Below are positions 34,673 to 44,790 of a DNA stretch of 64,000 nucleotides, piece after piece. This stretch comes from Microbacterium esteraromaticum (GTDB taxonomy: Bacteria; Actinomycetota; Actinomycetes; Actinomycetales; Microbacteriaceae). The stretch is from contig NZ_CP118100.1 in assembly GCF_028747645.1 (NCBI RefSeq), positions 2,232,001 through 2,296,000 on the forward strand, in the 5' to 3' direction. The notes beneath the pieces are model-generated. The model saw nothing but the letters and a program-made list of their open reading frames with translations. It made no database searches and was not told where the DNA came from. Position 1 is the stretch's first letter; each line of letters opens with the position of its first letter. Both the position numbers and the translations under genes were made by a program.

Positions 34673-36265
34673 TCAGGCGGTCTGCTCCACACGCGGGAAC
34701 AACGGCGCCAGTGCACCGACCTTCGTGCCGGGCTGCAGCGCACCCCACGCGCCTGCCTCACGGATCGGCTGCGCCGTCAGCTCACCTAGCGCGTCGGTGA
34801 CGCCCAGGGCATCCCACAGCTTCGCCGTGGACTGCGGCATCACCGGCGACAGCAGCACAGCCAGTGCACGCAGACCCTCGGCACACGTGTACAGCACAGT
34901 GGCCAGACGGTCGCGCTGCGCCTCGTCCCCTGCATCCGCCTGCTTGGCGAGCGCCCACGGCTCGTTCTCGGTGATGTAGTGGTTGAGCTGGTCGACGATC
35001 GTCCAGATCGCGTCGATCGCCTCGTCGATCCGGAACTGCTCCATGGCGGCATCCGCGCCGGTCGCAGCATCCGCCACCGTCTTCTGGATCTCGAGATCGC
35101 GCTCGGTGTACTCGGCCGCGGTGGGCACGACGCCATCGAAGTACTTCTGGATCATCGCGATCGTGCGCGAGGCGAGGTTGCCGAAGCCGTTGGCGAGCTC
35201 GGCCTGGTAGCGGGCCGAGAGGTCCTCCCACGAGAACGAGCCGTCCTGTCCGAACGCGATCGCCGACAGGAAGTAGTAGCGGTAGGCGTCCGAGCCGAAG
35301 ACATCGGTGATCTCGGTCGGTGCGATACCGGTGAGCTTCGACTTCGACATCTTCTCGCCGCCGACCAGCAGCCAGCCGTGCGCGAAGACGCCCTTGGGCA
35401 CGTCGACGCCGGCGGCCATCAGCATCGCCGGCCAGATCACCGCGTGGAAGCGCAGGATGTCCTTGCCGACGACGTGGTAGCCGGGCCAGCGGCGGTCGAA
35501 GTTCTGCTGGTCGGAGCCGTACCCGATCGCGGTGGCGTAGTTGAGCAGCGCGTCGACCCACACGTAGATGACGTGCGACCCGTCCCACGGCAGCGGGATG
35601 CCCCAGTCGAAAGTGGAGCGCGAGATCGACAGGTCCTTCAGGCCCTGGCTGACGAACGACACGACCTCGTTGCGGGCCGAGTCGGGGCGCACGAAGTCGG
35701 GCTCGGTCTTGTAGAGGTCGAGCAGGCGGTCCTGGAACTCGCTGAGTTTGAAGAAGTAGTTCTTCTCCTGCAGCAGCTCCAGCGGCTTGGAGTGGATCGC
35801 GCAGACCTTGAGCCCCTCGAACGGCCCAGTGCCTTCGACGATCTCACTGTCGGGCTTGAACTCCTCACACCCCACGCAGTACAGCGCCTCGTACTCGCCG
35901 GCGTAGATGTAACCCGCGTCGTACAGCTTCTGGAAGAACGTCTGCACGTTGCGCTCGTGCCGCTCCTGCGTCGTGCGGATGAAGTCGTCGTTGGCCACGT
36001 CGAGCGTCTTCAGCAGCGGGAACCAGCTCTCGCCGACGAGACGATCGACCCATTCCTGCGGCGTGACGTTATTGGCCGCGGCCGCGCGCAGCATCTTCTG
36101 ACCGTGCTCATCGGTGCCGGTGAGCATCCACGTGTCATCGCCCGCCTGGCGGTGCCAGCGCGACAGGGTGTCGACGGCGACCGTCGTGTACCCGTGGCCG
36201 ATGTGAGGCACATCGGAGGGGTAGTAGATGGGCGTGGTGATGTAGAACGATTCGCCTGCGGGCAT
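34673..36265 (-). CDS. metG: Methionyl-tRNA synthetase
   Basis: Charges tRNA-Met; 530 residues, so without the C-terminal tRNA-binding appendage of the long form. HIGH motif PHIGHGYTTVAVD, KMSKS loop EKMSKSKLTGIAPTEI, and a single Zn-knuckle pair around YCVGCEEFKP, as in the shorter MetRS subgroup. The frame extends far upstream but the family start is the ATG at 36265, with a consensus-like minus-strand TAGAAT seven bases before it. No S-box or T-box structure is seen. Confidence 0.95.
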   Translation of the reverse strand: MPAGESFYITTPIYYPSDVPHIGHGYTTVAVDTLSRWHRQAGDDTWMLTGTDEHGQKMLRAAAANNVTPQEWVDRLVGESWFPLLKTLDVANDDFIRTTQERHERNVQTFFQKLYDAGYIYAGEYEALYCVGCEEFKPDSEIVEGTGPFEGLKVCAIHSKPLELLQEKNYFFKLSEFQDRLLDLYKTEPDFVRPDSARNEVVSFVSQGLKDLSISRSTFDWGIPLPWDGSHVIYVWVDALLNYATAIGYGSDQQNFDRRWPGYHVVGKDILRFHAVIWPAMLMAAGVDVPKGVFAHGWLLVGGEKMSKSKLTGIAPTEITDVFGSDAYRYYFLSAIAFGQDGSFSWEDLSARYQAELANGFGNLASRTIAMIQKYFDGVVPTAAEYTERDLEIQKTVADAATGADAAMEQFRIDEAIDAIWTIVDQLNHYITENEPWALAKQADAGDEAQRDRLATVLYTCAEGLRALAVLLSPVMPQSTAKLWDALGVTDALGELTAQPIREAGAWGALQPGTKVGALAPLFPRVEQTA

Positions 36266-36272
36266 GCTCTCG

Positions 36273-36278
36273 ATTCTA
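36273..36278 (-). promoter_or_regulatory. -10 box of metG (leaderless type)
   Basis: TAGAAT on the minus strand, one mismatch from TATAAT, seven bases before the ATG; no Shine-Dalgarno. Confidence 0.55.
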
Positions 36279-36543
36279 GGCGGGAACCTGCGCACGTTCG
36301 GATTCATGACCGGGGCGGGCTCTGGCGGGCGTCCGGACGTTCCCTTCGCTCGCAGAGCGGGTGCCCCTCCCGCTTCGCGGGTCCCTCCCCGATGCTCGCT
36401 CAGGGAACGTCTTCTCGCCCTCTCTGGTGTGCTGCGCACTCGGAGTTCCGTACACCCCGCGCGGGAATGTGCGCTTCGCGCGGATGGATTCCGGGGATTC
36501 TTCCGCGTGTGCTGTACATCTCCGCGGGAAGCGTACGGAGTGG
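36279..36543. other. Intergenic region with nested inverted repeats
   Basis: About 265 bases without a convincing gene. Outer arms GACGTTCCCT (36336-36345) and AGGGAACGTC (36402-36411) enclose CGCTC-GCA-GAGCG (36347-36359) and CCCGC-TTC-GCGGG (36369-36381), so the segment can fold as a multi-stem structure. The rest has no clear motif. Confidence 0.5.
36336..36411. repeat. 76-bp palindromic element with two internal hairpins
   Basis: Ten-base perfect terminal arms (GACGTTCCCT and its complement) around two smaller perfect hairpins. Its length and layout resemble the other palindromic elements of this window, but its sequence is different. Possibly a miniature repeat family; copy number is not known. 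Confidence 0.5.
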
Positions 36544-36549
36544 GATGCT
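36544..36549 (+). promoter_or_regulatory. Possible -10 box of the 86-residue protein gene
   Basis: GATGCT, six bases before the ATG. Weak alone; it gains weight from the repeated spacing elsewhere in the window. Confidence 0.3.
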
Positions 36550-36555
36550 GGGAGC

Positions 36556-36816
36556 ATGGATGCTGGGCGTGCGCCGGACTGGGAGTTCTGGGTCGAGGAC
36601 GGGCCGCCACCCGCCCTCACCGACGAGCAGACACAGCTGTTCGCGGAGCTGGAGCGCGTGTTGTCGATGCTGGGCCCGGAACCGAAGGACGAGACCGCGG
36701 CCATTGCCGCACTCACACCAGTGATCGTTGCACTTCACGACACCGGGCTCAGTGCGAAGCGGATCGCCGATAACAGTCGTATACGACCGGAGGGTGTGGA
36801 GCGATTGCTCGGGTGA
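36556..36816 (+). CDS. Small acidic helical protein, 86 residues
   Basis: I do not recognise a family. The first 20 residues are acidic and Trp-containing (DWEFWVEDGPPPALTDEQ); two helices follow, ending in IALHDTGLSAKRIADNSRIR, which looks like a short helix-turn-helix. It could be a small DNA-binding or adaptor protein. Codon use (high third-position GC) matches the genome. The longer in-frame upstream part lies in the structured intergenic region and lacks protein-like composition. Confidence 0.55.
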   Translation: MDAGRAPDWEFWVEDGPPPALTDEQTQLFAELERVLSMLGPEPKDETAAIAALTPVIVALHDTGLSAKRIADNSRIRPEGVERLLG

Positions 36817-36831
36817 CAGGCGGCGCGAGGC

Positions 36832-37473
36832 TCAGCGCCGGGTAGCGGTGAGAGAGGCGTGCGGGCGGATGCTGACCTCGCCCTCGATGCGAGCGCGCTG
36901 TTCGGATGCGATCACCGTGAAACCTGCCGGTTCGAGCAGTTCGGCGAGGGCATCCGCGCGCCAGAAGTAGGCCGTCGTGACGGCGTGGGCGAACGATTCG
37001 CGCGGGGTGCCGTCGAAGAAGCCGATCAGGATGCTGCCGCCGGGCGCCAGCACGCGGGCGAACTCGGCGAGAACCGCGGGCAACTCCTCGGGCGGGGTGT
37101 GGATCAGTGAGTACCAGGCGAGGATGCCCCCGAGCGACCCATCAGCGACGGGCAGCTCGGTGAACGAGCCCTCGATGAACTCCAGGTGCGGATAGCGCGA
37201 CCGTGCGTGGGTGATGAACTCGGCCGACAGGTCGATGCCCAGCACGGCGCGAGGCTCACCGTCCGCGCAAGCCTCGCGTGAATCGCCCGCGTGCAGGAAC
37301 TGCGTCCAGTGCCCCGGCCCGCATCCGGCATCCAGCAGTCGCCCCGCTGCGGCATCCCGCCACTCGCCGATCAGCGCACAGTCCGCGTCAGCCATCTGCA
37401 CAAGGTCTCCGGCGAGCGCGATGTACTCCCCCGCCCGCGCCCCGTACGCCGCAGCGATCTCTCCGTCCCTCAC
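36832..37473 (-). CDS. Class I SAM-dependent methyltransferase
   Basis: 213 residues. The SAM motif I LLDAGCGPGHWTQFL (about 46-60), an acidic motif in AVLGIDLSAEFI and FARVLAPGGSILIGFFDG are standard for Methyltransf_11/25 enzymes acting on small molecules. The GTG start overlaps the stop of the upstream 47-residue frame (GTGA). Substrate unknown. Confidence 0.85.
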   Translation of the reverse strand: MRDGEIAAAYGARAGEYIALAGDLVQMADADCALIGEWRDAAAGRLLDAGCGPGHWTQFLHAGDSREACADGEPRAVLGIDLSAEFITHARSRYPHLEFIEGSFTELPVADGSLGGILAWYSLIHTPPEELPAVLAEFARVLAPGGSILIGFFDGTPRESFAHAVTTAYFWRADALAELLEPAGFTVIASEQRARIEGEVSIRPHASLTATRR

Positions 37474-37613
37474 GCGGCTTCCTCCCGTCGACAGCGCATG
37501 AAGTCGCCGAGTGCACCGGCTGTTCGCGTGAAGAAGCCGTGCGCTCGGCGAGATGTCGTGCTCTCGACGGGCAGGGTGGGGGTGAGCTCGACCACGAGCG
37601 AGGTGGGTGGCAT
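37470..37613 (-). CDS. 47-residue coupled small protein between rsmI and a methyltransferase
   Basis: Not a recognised family. The ATG begins one base after the rsmI TGA, and the stop overlaps the methyltransferase start as GTGA, so it is locked between both genes at the translation level. The sequence has a beta-like start SLVVELTPTLPVE followed by a basic helix with RRAHGFFTRTAGALGDFMRC. It may be a real small protein or a translational relay. Confidence 0.45.
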   Translation of the reverse strand: MPPTSLVVELTPTLPVESTTSRRAHGFFTRTAGALGDFMRCRREEAA

Positions 37614-37614
37614 G

Positions 37615-38430
37615 TCAGCGGGCGGCGAGGGCGGATTGGTACAGGTCGCGGGACGACAGGCCCGTGGCGGCGGCGACCTCGGCGCAGGCTTCCTTGAGGC
37701 GGAGTCCGGAGGCGACGAGAGCCTGCACCTGCGCGAGTGCGTTCTCGGCCGATACGGCAACGGGCGCGGCGCCCTCGACGACGACGACGATCTCGCCCTT
37801 CACACCGGCCTCAGCCCAGGCGACGAGTTCGTCGGCGGTGCCGCGGCGCACCTCTTCGTACAGCTTCGTCAACTCACGGCAGACCGCGATACGGCGGTCG
37901 GCGCCGAAGGCTGCGCCCATGTTGGCGAGCGACGAGGCGAGCCGCGACGGCGACTCGAAGAAGATCATCGTGCGGGGCTCGGCTGCCAGCATCCGAAGCG
38001 TCTGCCTGCGCTCCCCCGGCTTGCGCGGCAGGAAGCCCTCGAACGTGAACCGGTCGGTGGGCAGGCCCGAGATCGCGAGCGCCATCAGCGCGGCGCTGGG
38101 CCCCGGCACCGCGGTGACCGTCACTCCGCGTTCGACCGCCGCGGCGACCAGTCCATAACCGGGGTCGCTGATCGCGGGCATCCCGGCGTCGCTGACGACG
38201 ACGATGTCATGATCGGCGGCGATCTCGGCCAACTCGACGGCCTTGTGCTTCTCGTTGTGGTCGTGCAGGGCGATCAGCCGCGGACGGTTGTCGATCTGCA
38301 GTGCCTTGAGTAGGCGCTGGGTGGTGCGGGTGTCTTCGGCCGCGACGATCTCGGCGTTCTCAAGCACCTCGATCAAGCGCCGCGACGCATCACCGAGGTT
38401 GCCGATGGGAGTCGCGGCGAGGATGATCAT
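37615..38430 (-). CDS. rsmI: 16S rRNA 2'-O-ribose C1402 methyltransferase
   Basis: Tetrapyrrole-methylase-fold rRNA methyltransferase, 271 residues. ATPIGNLGDASRRLIEVL opens the protein. AEDTRTTQRLL, HNEKHKAVEL, VSDAGMPAISDPGYGLV and PGPSAALMALAISGLPTDRF are all RsmI signatures. It starts divergently from the mannosyltransferase gene, a pairing shared with Mycobacterium (Rv1002c/Rv1003). The minus-strand TAAGCT is six bases before the ATG. Confidence 0.95.
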   Translation of the reverse strand: MIILAATPIGNLGDASRRLIEVLENAEIVAAEDTRTTQRLLKALQIDNRPRLIALHDHNEKHKAVELAEIAADHDIVVVSDAGMPAISDPGYGLVAAAVERGVTVTAVPGPSAALMALAISGLPTDRFTFEGFLPRKPGERRQTLRMLAAEPRTMIFFESPSRLASSLANMGAAFGADRRIAVCRELTKLYEEVRRGTADELVAWAEAGVKGEIVVVVEGAAPVAVSAENALAQVQALVASGLRLKEACAEVAAATGLSSRDLYQSALAAR

Positions 38431-38436
38431 CCGACC

Positions 38437-38442
38437 AGCTTA
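38437..38442 (-). promoter_or_regulatory. -10 box of rsmI (leaderless type)
   Basis: TAAGCT on the minus strand, six bases before the ATG. Confidence 0.45.
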
Positions 38443-38453
38443 GGTGCCGCAAC

Positions 38454-38459
38454 TAGGCT
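38454..38459 (+). promoter_or_regulatory. -10 box of the protein mannosyltransferase gene (leaderless type)
   Basis: TAGGCT, six bases before the GTG. CCGACC seventeen bases upstream is a partial -35 match. Confidence 0.5.
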
Positions 38460-38465
38460 GTTCGG

Positions 38466-40010
38466 GTGACCTCGACCGACGCGCTGCCGCAGCATCCGCG
38501 GGCGACGACGCGCTGGGAGAGACTGCGCGACGGCCTGCGCGCGGAACCGGCGCGGGCTCGGATGCTCGCCTGGCTCGCCCCCGCGCTGGTCACGCTGCTC
38601 GCGGCGGTGCTGCGCCTGGTCAACCTCGCCCACCCGCACGAGATCATGTTCGACGAGACGTACTACGTCAAGGACGCGTGGTCGCTGTGGACGCTGGGCT
38701 ATGAGGGCACCTGGGGCGAGGGCGCGAACGAGCAGTTGCCCCAGGGCGATGCCTCCGCGCTGCAGCCCGAGGGCTCGTATGTCGTGCATCCGCCGCTCGG
38801 CAAGTGGATCATCGCCCTCGGCATGGCCCTGTGGGGCCCCGGATCGAGCTTCGGATGGCGGGTGACCACCGCCGTTCTCGGAGCGCTCACGGTGCTGGTG
38901 GTCTACCTGATCGCCCTGCGGCTGACACGTTCGCACACCGTGGCGACCATCGCCGGCGGCCTGCTGGCCATCGATGGCGTCGCGATCGTGATGAGCCGCA
39001 TCGCACTGCTCGACGGCATCCTCACCTTCTTCATCACGCTGGGGGTGCTGTTCGTACTGATCGATCGACAGCGCACCATCCCTCGCACCGCAAGGCCCGC
39101 CACCACGCAGCGGATGATCGGGCGGGTGCTGTGGGCACGGCCGTGGCTGATCGCCGCGGGCGTCGCGCTGGGTGCCGCCTCGGCCGTGAAGTGGTCAGGC
39201 CTGTATGCGATGGCCGTGCTGGGCCTGTACACGGTGTTCACCGATGCCCTGGCCCGACGCCGCGCGGGCATCGTGCTGTGGCCCACCGATGCGGTCTTCC
39301 GTCAGGGACCGGCGTCGTTCGTGTTGCTGGTGGGTCCGGCGCTGGTCGTCTACCTCGCGTCGTGGACAGGTTGGCTGGTCACCGCGGGCGGGTACGGGCG
39401 AACGACGGATACCCATCCGCTGATGGCCCTGTGGGACTATCACGCCTCGATGTTGACGTTCCATGTCGGCCTCGCCAGCGCGCACCCGTACTCGAGTCCG
39501 GCGTGGCAGTGGCCGTTACTGTTGCGACCGACCGCGGTCTGGGTAGCCGACGACCCGGCACCGTGCGGTGTCGACCACTGCATCGCGGTGATCTCTTCGG
39601 TACCCAACCCGCTGATCTGGTACGGCGGTGTCGCCGCCGCGGTGTACCTGCTCTACCGTTTCGTGCGTGGGCTCATCATGAGGGCTCCCGTCAGCCCCGT
39701 TCTGACTTACCCATTGGTGGGGCTGCTCGCCACATACGTGCCGTGGTTGCTGGTGCCCGAGCGCACGATCTTCCAGTTCTACACGGTGGTCATGATGCCG
39801 TTCCTCGTGCTCGCCCTCGCCATCGCGCTGCGCGAGCTGGCCGGCCATGGCGACCGTCCGCTGCACCGGCGGCAGGCCGGACAACGCACCGTCGCCGTGT
39901 TCCTCATCATCGCCGCTCTCGTATCGGCGTTCTTCTACCCGGTCTGGACGGGCATGAGCGTGCCCTACGACTTCTGGCTCATCCACAACTGGCTGCCGAG
40001 CTGGATCTGA
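38466..40010 (+). CDS. pmt: Protein O-mannosyltransferase (PMT family)
   Basis: Membrane glycosyltransferase of 514 residues that transfers mannose from polyprenyl-phosphate-mannose to secreted proteins in actinobacteria. The first extracytoplasmic loop has HEIMFDETYYVKDAWS with the catalytic Asp-Glu pair, and HPPLGKWIIALGMALWG follows. About ten or eleven membrane helices are visible. Divergent from rsmI, matching Rv1002c of M. tuberculosis. manC (3836-4948) would supply GDP-mannose. Confidence 0.92.
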   Translation: MTSTDALPQHPRATTRWERLRDGLRAEPARARMLAWLAPALVTLLAAVLRLVNLAHPHEIMFDETYYVKDAWSLWTLGYEGTWGEGANEQLPQGDASALQPEGSYVVHPPLGKWIIALGMALWGPGSSFGWRVTTAVLGALTVLVVYLIALRLTRSHTVATIAGGLLAIDGVAIVMSRIALLDGILTFFITLGVLFVLIDRQRTIPRTARPATTQRMIGRVLWARPWLIAAGVALGAASAVKWSGLYAMAVLGLYTVFTDALARRRAGIVLWPTDAVFRQGPASFVLLVGPALVVYLASWTGWLVTAGGYGRTTDTHPLMALWDYHASMLTFHVGLASAHPYSSPAWQWPLLLRPTAVWVADDPAPCGVDHCIAVISSVPNPLIWYGGVAAAVYLLYRFVRGLIMRAPVSPVLTYPLVGLLATYVPWLLVPERTIFQFYTVVMMPFLVLALAIALRELAGHGDRPLHRRQAGQRTVAVFLIIAALVSAFFYPVWTGMSVPYDFWLIHNWLPSWI

Positions 40011-40028
40011 ACGGACGCGCTGCGGAAC

Positions 40029-40550
40029 ATGACTAACACTCCCCTGTGGAAGACCGGCCGCGTACGGAGCCCCTTGTGGTTGAGCGCGATCCTGCTGCCA
40101 ATGCCGCTGATCGCGATCGTCTTGCTGCCGTCCGAGCTCGCCGATCCGCAGGGGTCGCCCGGACTCCTGCTGGTCGTCTTCGCGTTCATGGCGGCGTGCA
40201 TGTGGCCGCTGGCGTTTGCGGCGCACTGGATCGAGGGTCACGCGGACCGCATCAGGATTCGATTCTGGCCCGTCCTGTCCCGCACCGTCCCGTTCGAGAG
40301 GATCGCCTGGATCGAGTGTCGTTCGGCAGTCTCCGCATGGGAGTTCGGCGGAATCGGGTTGAGAATGGCGCCGCGCGGTGTGCTCGCCTTCGCGAATCGC
40401 ACAGGGCCAGGCATCGGCATCCGAACCATTGATGGACGCGAGTACTTCGTGATCCTCACCGACGACACGGAACTATCAGACGTTCTCGAGCGCATCGCGG
40501 CAGCACGCCCCGACCTTCACGTGGAACACACCCCGTCTCAGTACTCCTGA
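40029..40550 (+). CDS. Small membrane protein with PH-like cytoplasmic domain, 173 residues
   Basis: Two N-terminal hydrophobic helices (about 16-34 and 46-66) are followed by a beta-rich domain starting at HADRIRIRFWPVLSRTVPFERIAWIECR, the pattern of actinobacterial membrane-anchored bacterial PH-like proteins. I do not recognise a specific family. It starts 18 bases after pmt and may share its transcript. Its last 13 bases overlap the convergent MepB-like gene. Confidence 0.65.
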   Translation: MTNTPLWKTGRVRSPLWLSAILLPMPLIAIVLLPSELADPQGSPGLLLVVFAFMAACMWPLAFAAHWIEGHADRIRIRFWPVLSRTVPFERIAWIECRSAVSAWEFGGIGLRMAPRGVLAFANRTGPGIGIRTIDGREYFVILTDDTELSDVLERIAAARPDLHVEHTPSQYS

Positions 40551-40969
40551 AAGGCCGGCGCCTGGGCGCGCTGCGTCCGAGTCGCCTGCGGGTTCAGGCC
40601 CGTGCACCAGCTCGGGTAGACGCGGAATCCGCGCTTGCCTGCGTGCTTTCCCGCCGTGATCCCCAGGGCCGCAAGGTGCCCGGCTGAGAACCGGAACACG
40701 CCCCGTCTCCCGTCCTGTTCGACGAGCACGAGAAGACCGGATGCGACCTCATCCGCGCCGAAGGGAGCGGTGTCTCCGTTCGCATCGCGCCGCCAGAACG
40801 CGACGAATGCGCCGGGCTTGGTGGGCGTGGTCCGGGCTGTACGCACGTGCCACGTCTCGCCGTCGATCTGAGCCAGACCCGACTCGTAGTCGCTGCCCTG
40901 GTCTTCTGCGACGGCGGTCGCCGACATCCCCATCGCCACCGCATACGCCTCGAACGCCTCGAATCCCAC
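40538..40969 (-). CDS. MepB family protein
   Basis: 143 residues. GLLVLVEQDGRRGVFRFSAGHLA and KRGFRVYPSWCTGLNPQATR are the conserved core of MepB-like proteins (named after the third gene of the staphylococcal mepRAB locus; function unknown). The GTG start has TAGCGT six bases upstream on the same strand. No MepA-like efflux gene is nearby, so it stands alone here. Confidence 0.8.
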   Translation of the reverse strand: MGFEAFEAYAVAMGMSATAVAEDQGSDYESGLAQIDGETWHVRTARTTPTKPGAFVAFWRRDANGDTAPFGADEVASGLLVLVEQDGRRGVFRFSAGHLAALGITAGKHAGKRGFRVYPSWCTGLNPQATRTQRAQAPAFQEY

Positions 40970-40975
40970 CCGTCG

Positions 40976-40981
40976 ACGCTA
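40976..40981 (-). promoter_or_regulatory. -10 box of the MepB-like gene (leaderless type)
   Basis: TAGCGT on the minus strand, six bases before the GTG. Confidence 0.4.
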
Positions 40982-41053
40982 GCGCTGCGTGTCGACGCGA
41001 TCCACTCGGAACGTCTGCCCGGGCTCGGCGCAGACAGGCAGCGCGTTCTCGGC

Positions 41054-41059
41054 AACAAT
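41054..41059 (+). promoter_or_regulatory. Possible -10 box of the 72-residue protein gene
   Basis: AACAAT, six bases before the ATG; a weak match with the recurring spacing. Confidence 0.3.
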
Positions 41060-41065
41060 GGCGGG

Positions 41066-41284
41066 ATGCCCGCACCGCATGGCTTCGAGTACACCGTCCG
41101 AGGAGATGACGTTGTGATCACGCATCACGGCAATCGCGCGACGACGCTCCGGGGTGCGAGAGCGGCCGACTTTCTGGAACGGGTCGCGCACGAGGACGCA
41201 CAGTTGCTGATGGCGCGAGCGACCGGCAACTATCGACGGGGAAACGAGCGCGTGGCACGACAGCATCCGCGCAATCAGCGCTGA
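41066..41284 (+). CDS. Small basic conserved-type protein, 72 residues
   Basis: A compact protein with a beta-strand pattern FEYTVRGDDVVITHHGNRATTLRG followed by a helix RAADFLERVA and a basic tail with ARATGNYRRGNERVARQH. I recall similar short actinobacterial proteins ending in an ATGNY-(K/R)-RGNER motif, function unknown. It starts divergently from the MepB-like gene. The longer upstream frame overlaps that gene and is not used. Confidence 0.65.
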   Translation: MPAPHGFEYTVRGDDVVITHHGNRATTLRGARAADFLERVAHEDAQLLMARATGNYRRGNERVARQHPRNQR

Positions 41285-41324
41285 CTGTCCGCCGCGGACC
41301 GGCGTCGACGACCCCCCGACGCTC

Positions 41325-42242
41325 TCAGGCGCGGTCAAGCGCCGGTGCGCGATGGCCCTCGTCGAAGGTGGGGCGCTTGCCCAGCATCCGTCCGATGCCG
41401 AGCACGGCACCGACGATCACCAGGCCCACGATCAAACCCGACATGGCCGACAGCGCCGTGCCACCGAGCCAGACGACGAAACCACCGAACGACGCGAGCA
41501 GGTCTTCAACGCCGTGCAGCACGTCAGCCGGGGCGTGCACGCCGACCTCGCCGAGGTTGACGAGCACCAGATGCCCACCGACCCACAGCATCGCCACGGT
41601 GCCTATCACACTGACCGCCCGGAACACGGCCGGCATCGACCGCACGATGCGCGTACCCGTGTGACGCACCTTGCGCACCGGGTGCTTGGCCATCTTCAGA
41701 CCCACGTCATCGATCTTCACCAGTAGCGCCACGGCGCCGTAGACGACCGCGGTCATCAGCACGGCGATCACAGCCAGAATCAGCAGCGTCTGCCAGATAC
41801 TCAGCCCCTGCTCGAGGTTCGCCAGCGAGATGAGCATGATCTCGGTTGACAGGATCAAGTCGGTGCGAATCGCTCCCCAGACCAGTCGGTTCTCGTTGCG
41901 CTCGCCCTTCTCGTCATGCCCGTGGCCGAAGCCGAACCACTCGAGAACCTTCTCGGCGCCCTCGAAGCACAGGTAGGCGCCACCGAGGATCAGCAGATAC
42001 GGCAGCACCCACGGCGCGAACGCCGTCAGCAGCAGGGCGATGGGGATGATGATGACGAACTTGTTCGCGATCGACCCGAGCGCGATCTTGCCCACCACCG
42101 GCAGCTCACGCGCCGGCGACAGCCCCTGCACGTACTGCGGGGTCACCGCTGCATCGTCGATGACGACACCGGCCGCCTTCGACGACGCCTTCAGCGCAGC
42201 ACTGAGAATGTCATCGACGACCGCCAACAGACCAACGGACAT
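41325..42242 (-). CDS. DUF808 family (YedI-like) membrane protein
   Basis: 305 residues, about seven or eight membrane helices. GLLAVVDDILSAALKASSKAAGVVIDDAAVTPQYV and GSIANKFVIIIPIALLLTAFAPW match the YedI/DUF808 family; a His-rich charged loop (FGHGHDEKGERNENR) follows helix three. The function is unknown in all members. The ATG follows GGGAGGAACCCAC; a minus-strand TAGTCT about 47 bases upstream could be the promoter, so this is one of the leadered genes. Confidence 0.9.
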   Translation of the reverse strand: MSVGLLAVVDDILSAALKASSKAAGVVIDDAAVTPQYVQGLSPARELPVVGKIALGSIANKFVIIIPIALLLTAFAPWVLPYLLILGGAYLCFEGAEKVLEWFGFGHGHDEKGERNENRLVWGAIRTDLILSTEIMLISLANLEQGLSIWQTLLILAVIAVLMTAVVYGAVALLVKIDDVGLKMAKHPVRKVRHTGTRIVRSMPAVFRAVSVIGTVAMLWVGGHLVLVNLGEVGVHAPADVLHGVEDLLASFGGFVVWLGGTALSAMSGLIVGLVIVGAVLGIGRMLGKRPTFDEGHRAPALDRA

Positions 42243-42326
42243 GTGGGTTCCTCCCCGCGGCCCGTGAACAGACGAAGCGCACCGCAGGCGACAAGACTAC
42301 TGGGCGGTGGTGACGCGCGTGCAGCC

Positions 42327-42955
42327 TCACGCGGTGTCGGATACGGCACGCACCGGCTGCCGCAGCAGCGTTCTCAGCCGCTCAGGTGCCGTGCGGCGAG
42401 GATCCGAGAGGTAGATCTCGTGATGCCTGCCCGTCATCCGCAGCCCGGCGCCGGGGATGAACTCGTCGTGCATCCGCGCCAGCAGCGGCCCCTCGTCATC
42501 GAACGCGCCGACGTGCAGAGTCTGCACGCAGAGCCCCTCCGTCAGGGTCTCAGACCTCACCCGCCCGAGGCGCGCCGGCGGCGCCTTCTTCGCCGCGACC
42601 CGCTCTCGGGCCGCCTCGACGAACGCGACGGGGATCCAGTCCGGCACCATCAGCATCAGCGTCCAGTGCCAGCGCGACTTGTCGCGCGCCGAGGTGAACG
42701 CCGTCATGTCGTCAGCCCACCACAGACCTTCCAGCGGAGGCACCACATAGTCCTGCCCAAGCTCGCGGGCGCTGGCGAACTTCACTGCGTAGGCGAGCGG
42801 GTACAGCGCTTCCAGCGCCGCCGTGTACTCCGGTGACGAGTTCGGGTCGCCCGCACCGTCGATCATCAGGTAGCGCGTCGCGGGCACCTCAAGCACCCGG
42901 AACTCACCGGGCGCACTGCGGTACCGATCGAGTGTCTTCTTGAAGTCGGACTTCG

Positions 42956-42959
<4 letters not shown>
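42327..42959 (-). CDS. GyrI-like small-molecule-binding domain protein
   Basis: 210 residues. [21 protein letters not shown] and [30 protein letters not shown] are characteristic of stand-alone GyrI-like (SHOCT-free) proteins, which bind hydrophobic ligands and in some cases hydrolyse cyclopropane compounds. It starts with GTG overlapping the stop of the DUF255 gene (GTGA), so the two are coupled. A longer in-frame start would lie within the DUF255 gene. Confidence 0.8.
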
Positions 42960-44743
<1,784 letters not shown>

Positions 44744-44749
44744 GCCCCC

Positions 44750-44755
44750 ACGCTA
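44750..44755 (-). promoter_or_regulatory. -10 box of the DUF255 gene (leaderless type)
   Basis: TAGCGT on the minus strand, six bases before the ATG. Confidence 0.45.
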
Positions 44756-44790
44756 CGCGCCGGTTCCGGCCCGCCGACACCCCCGGATGC

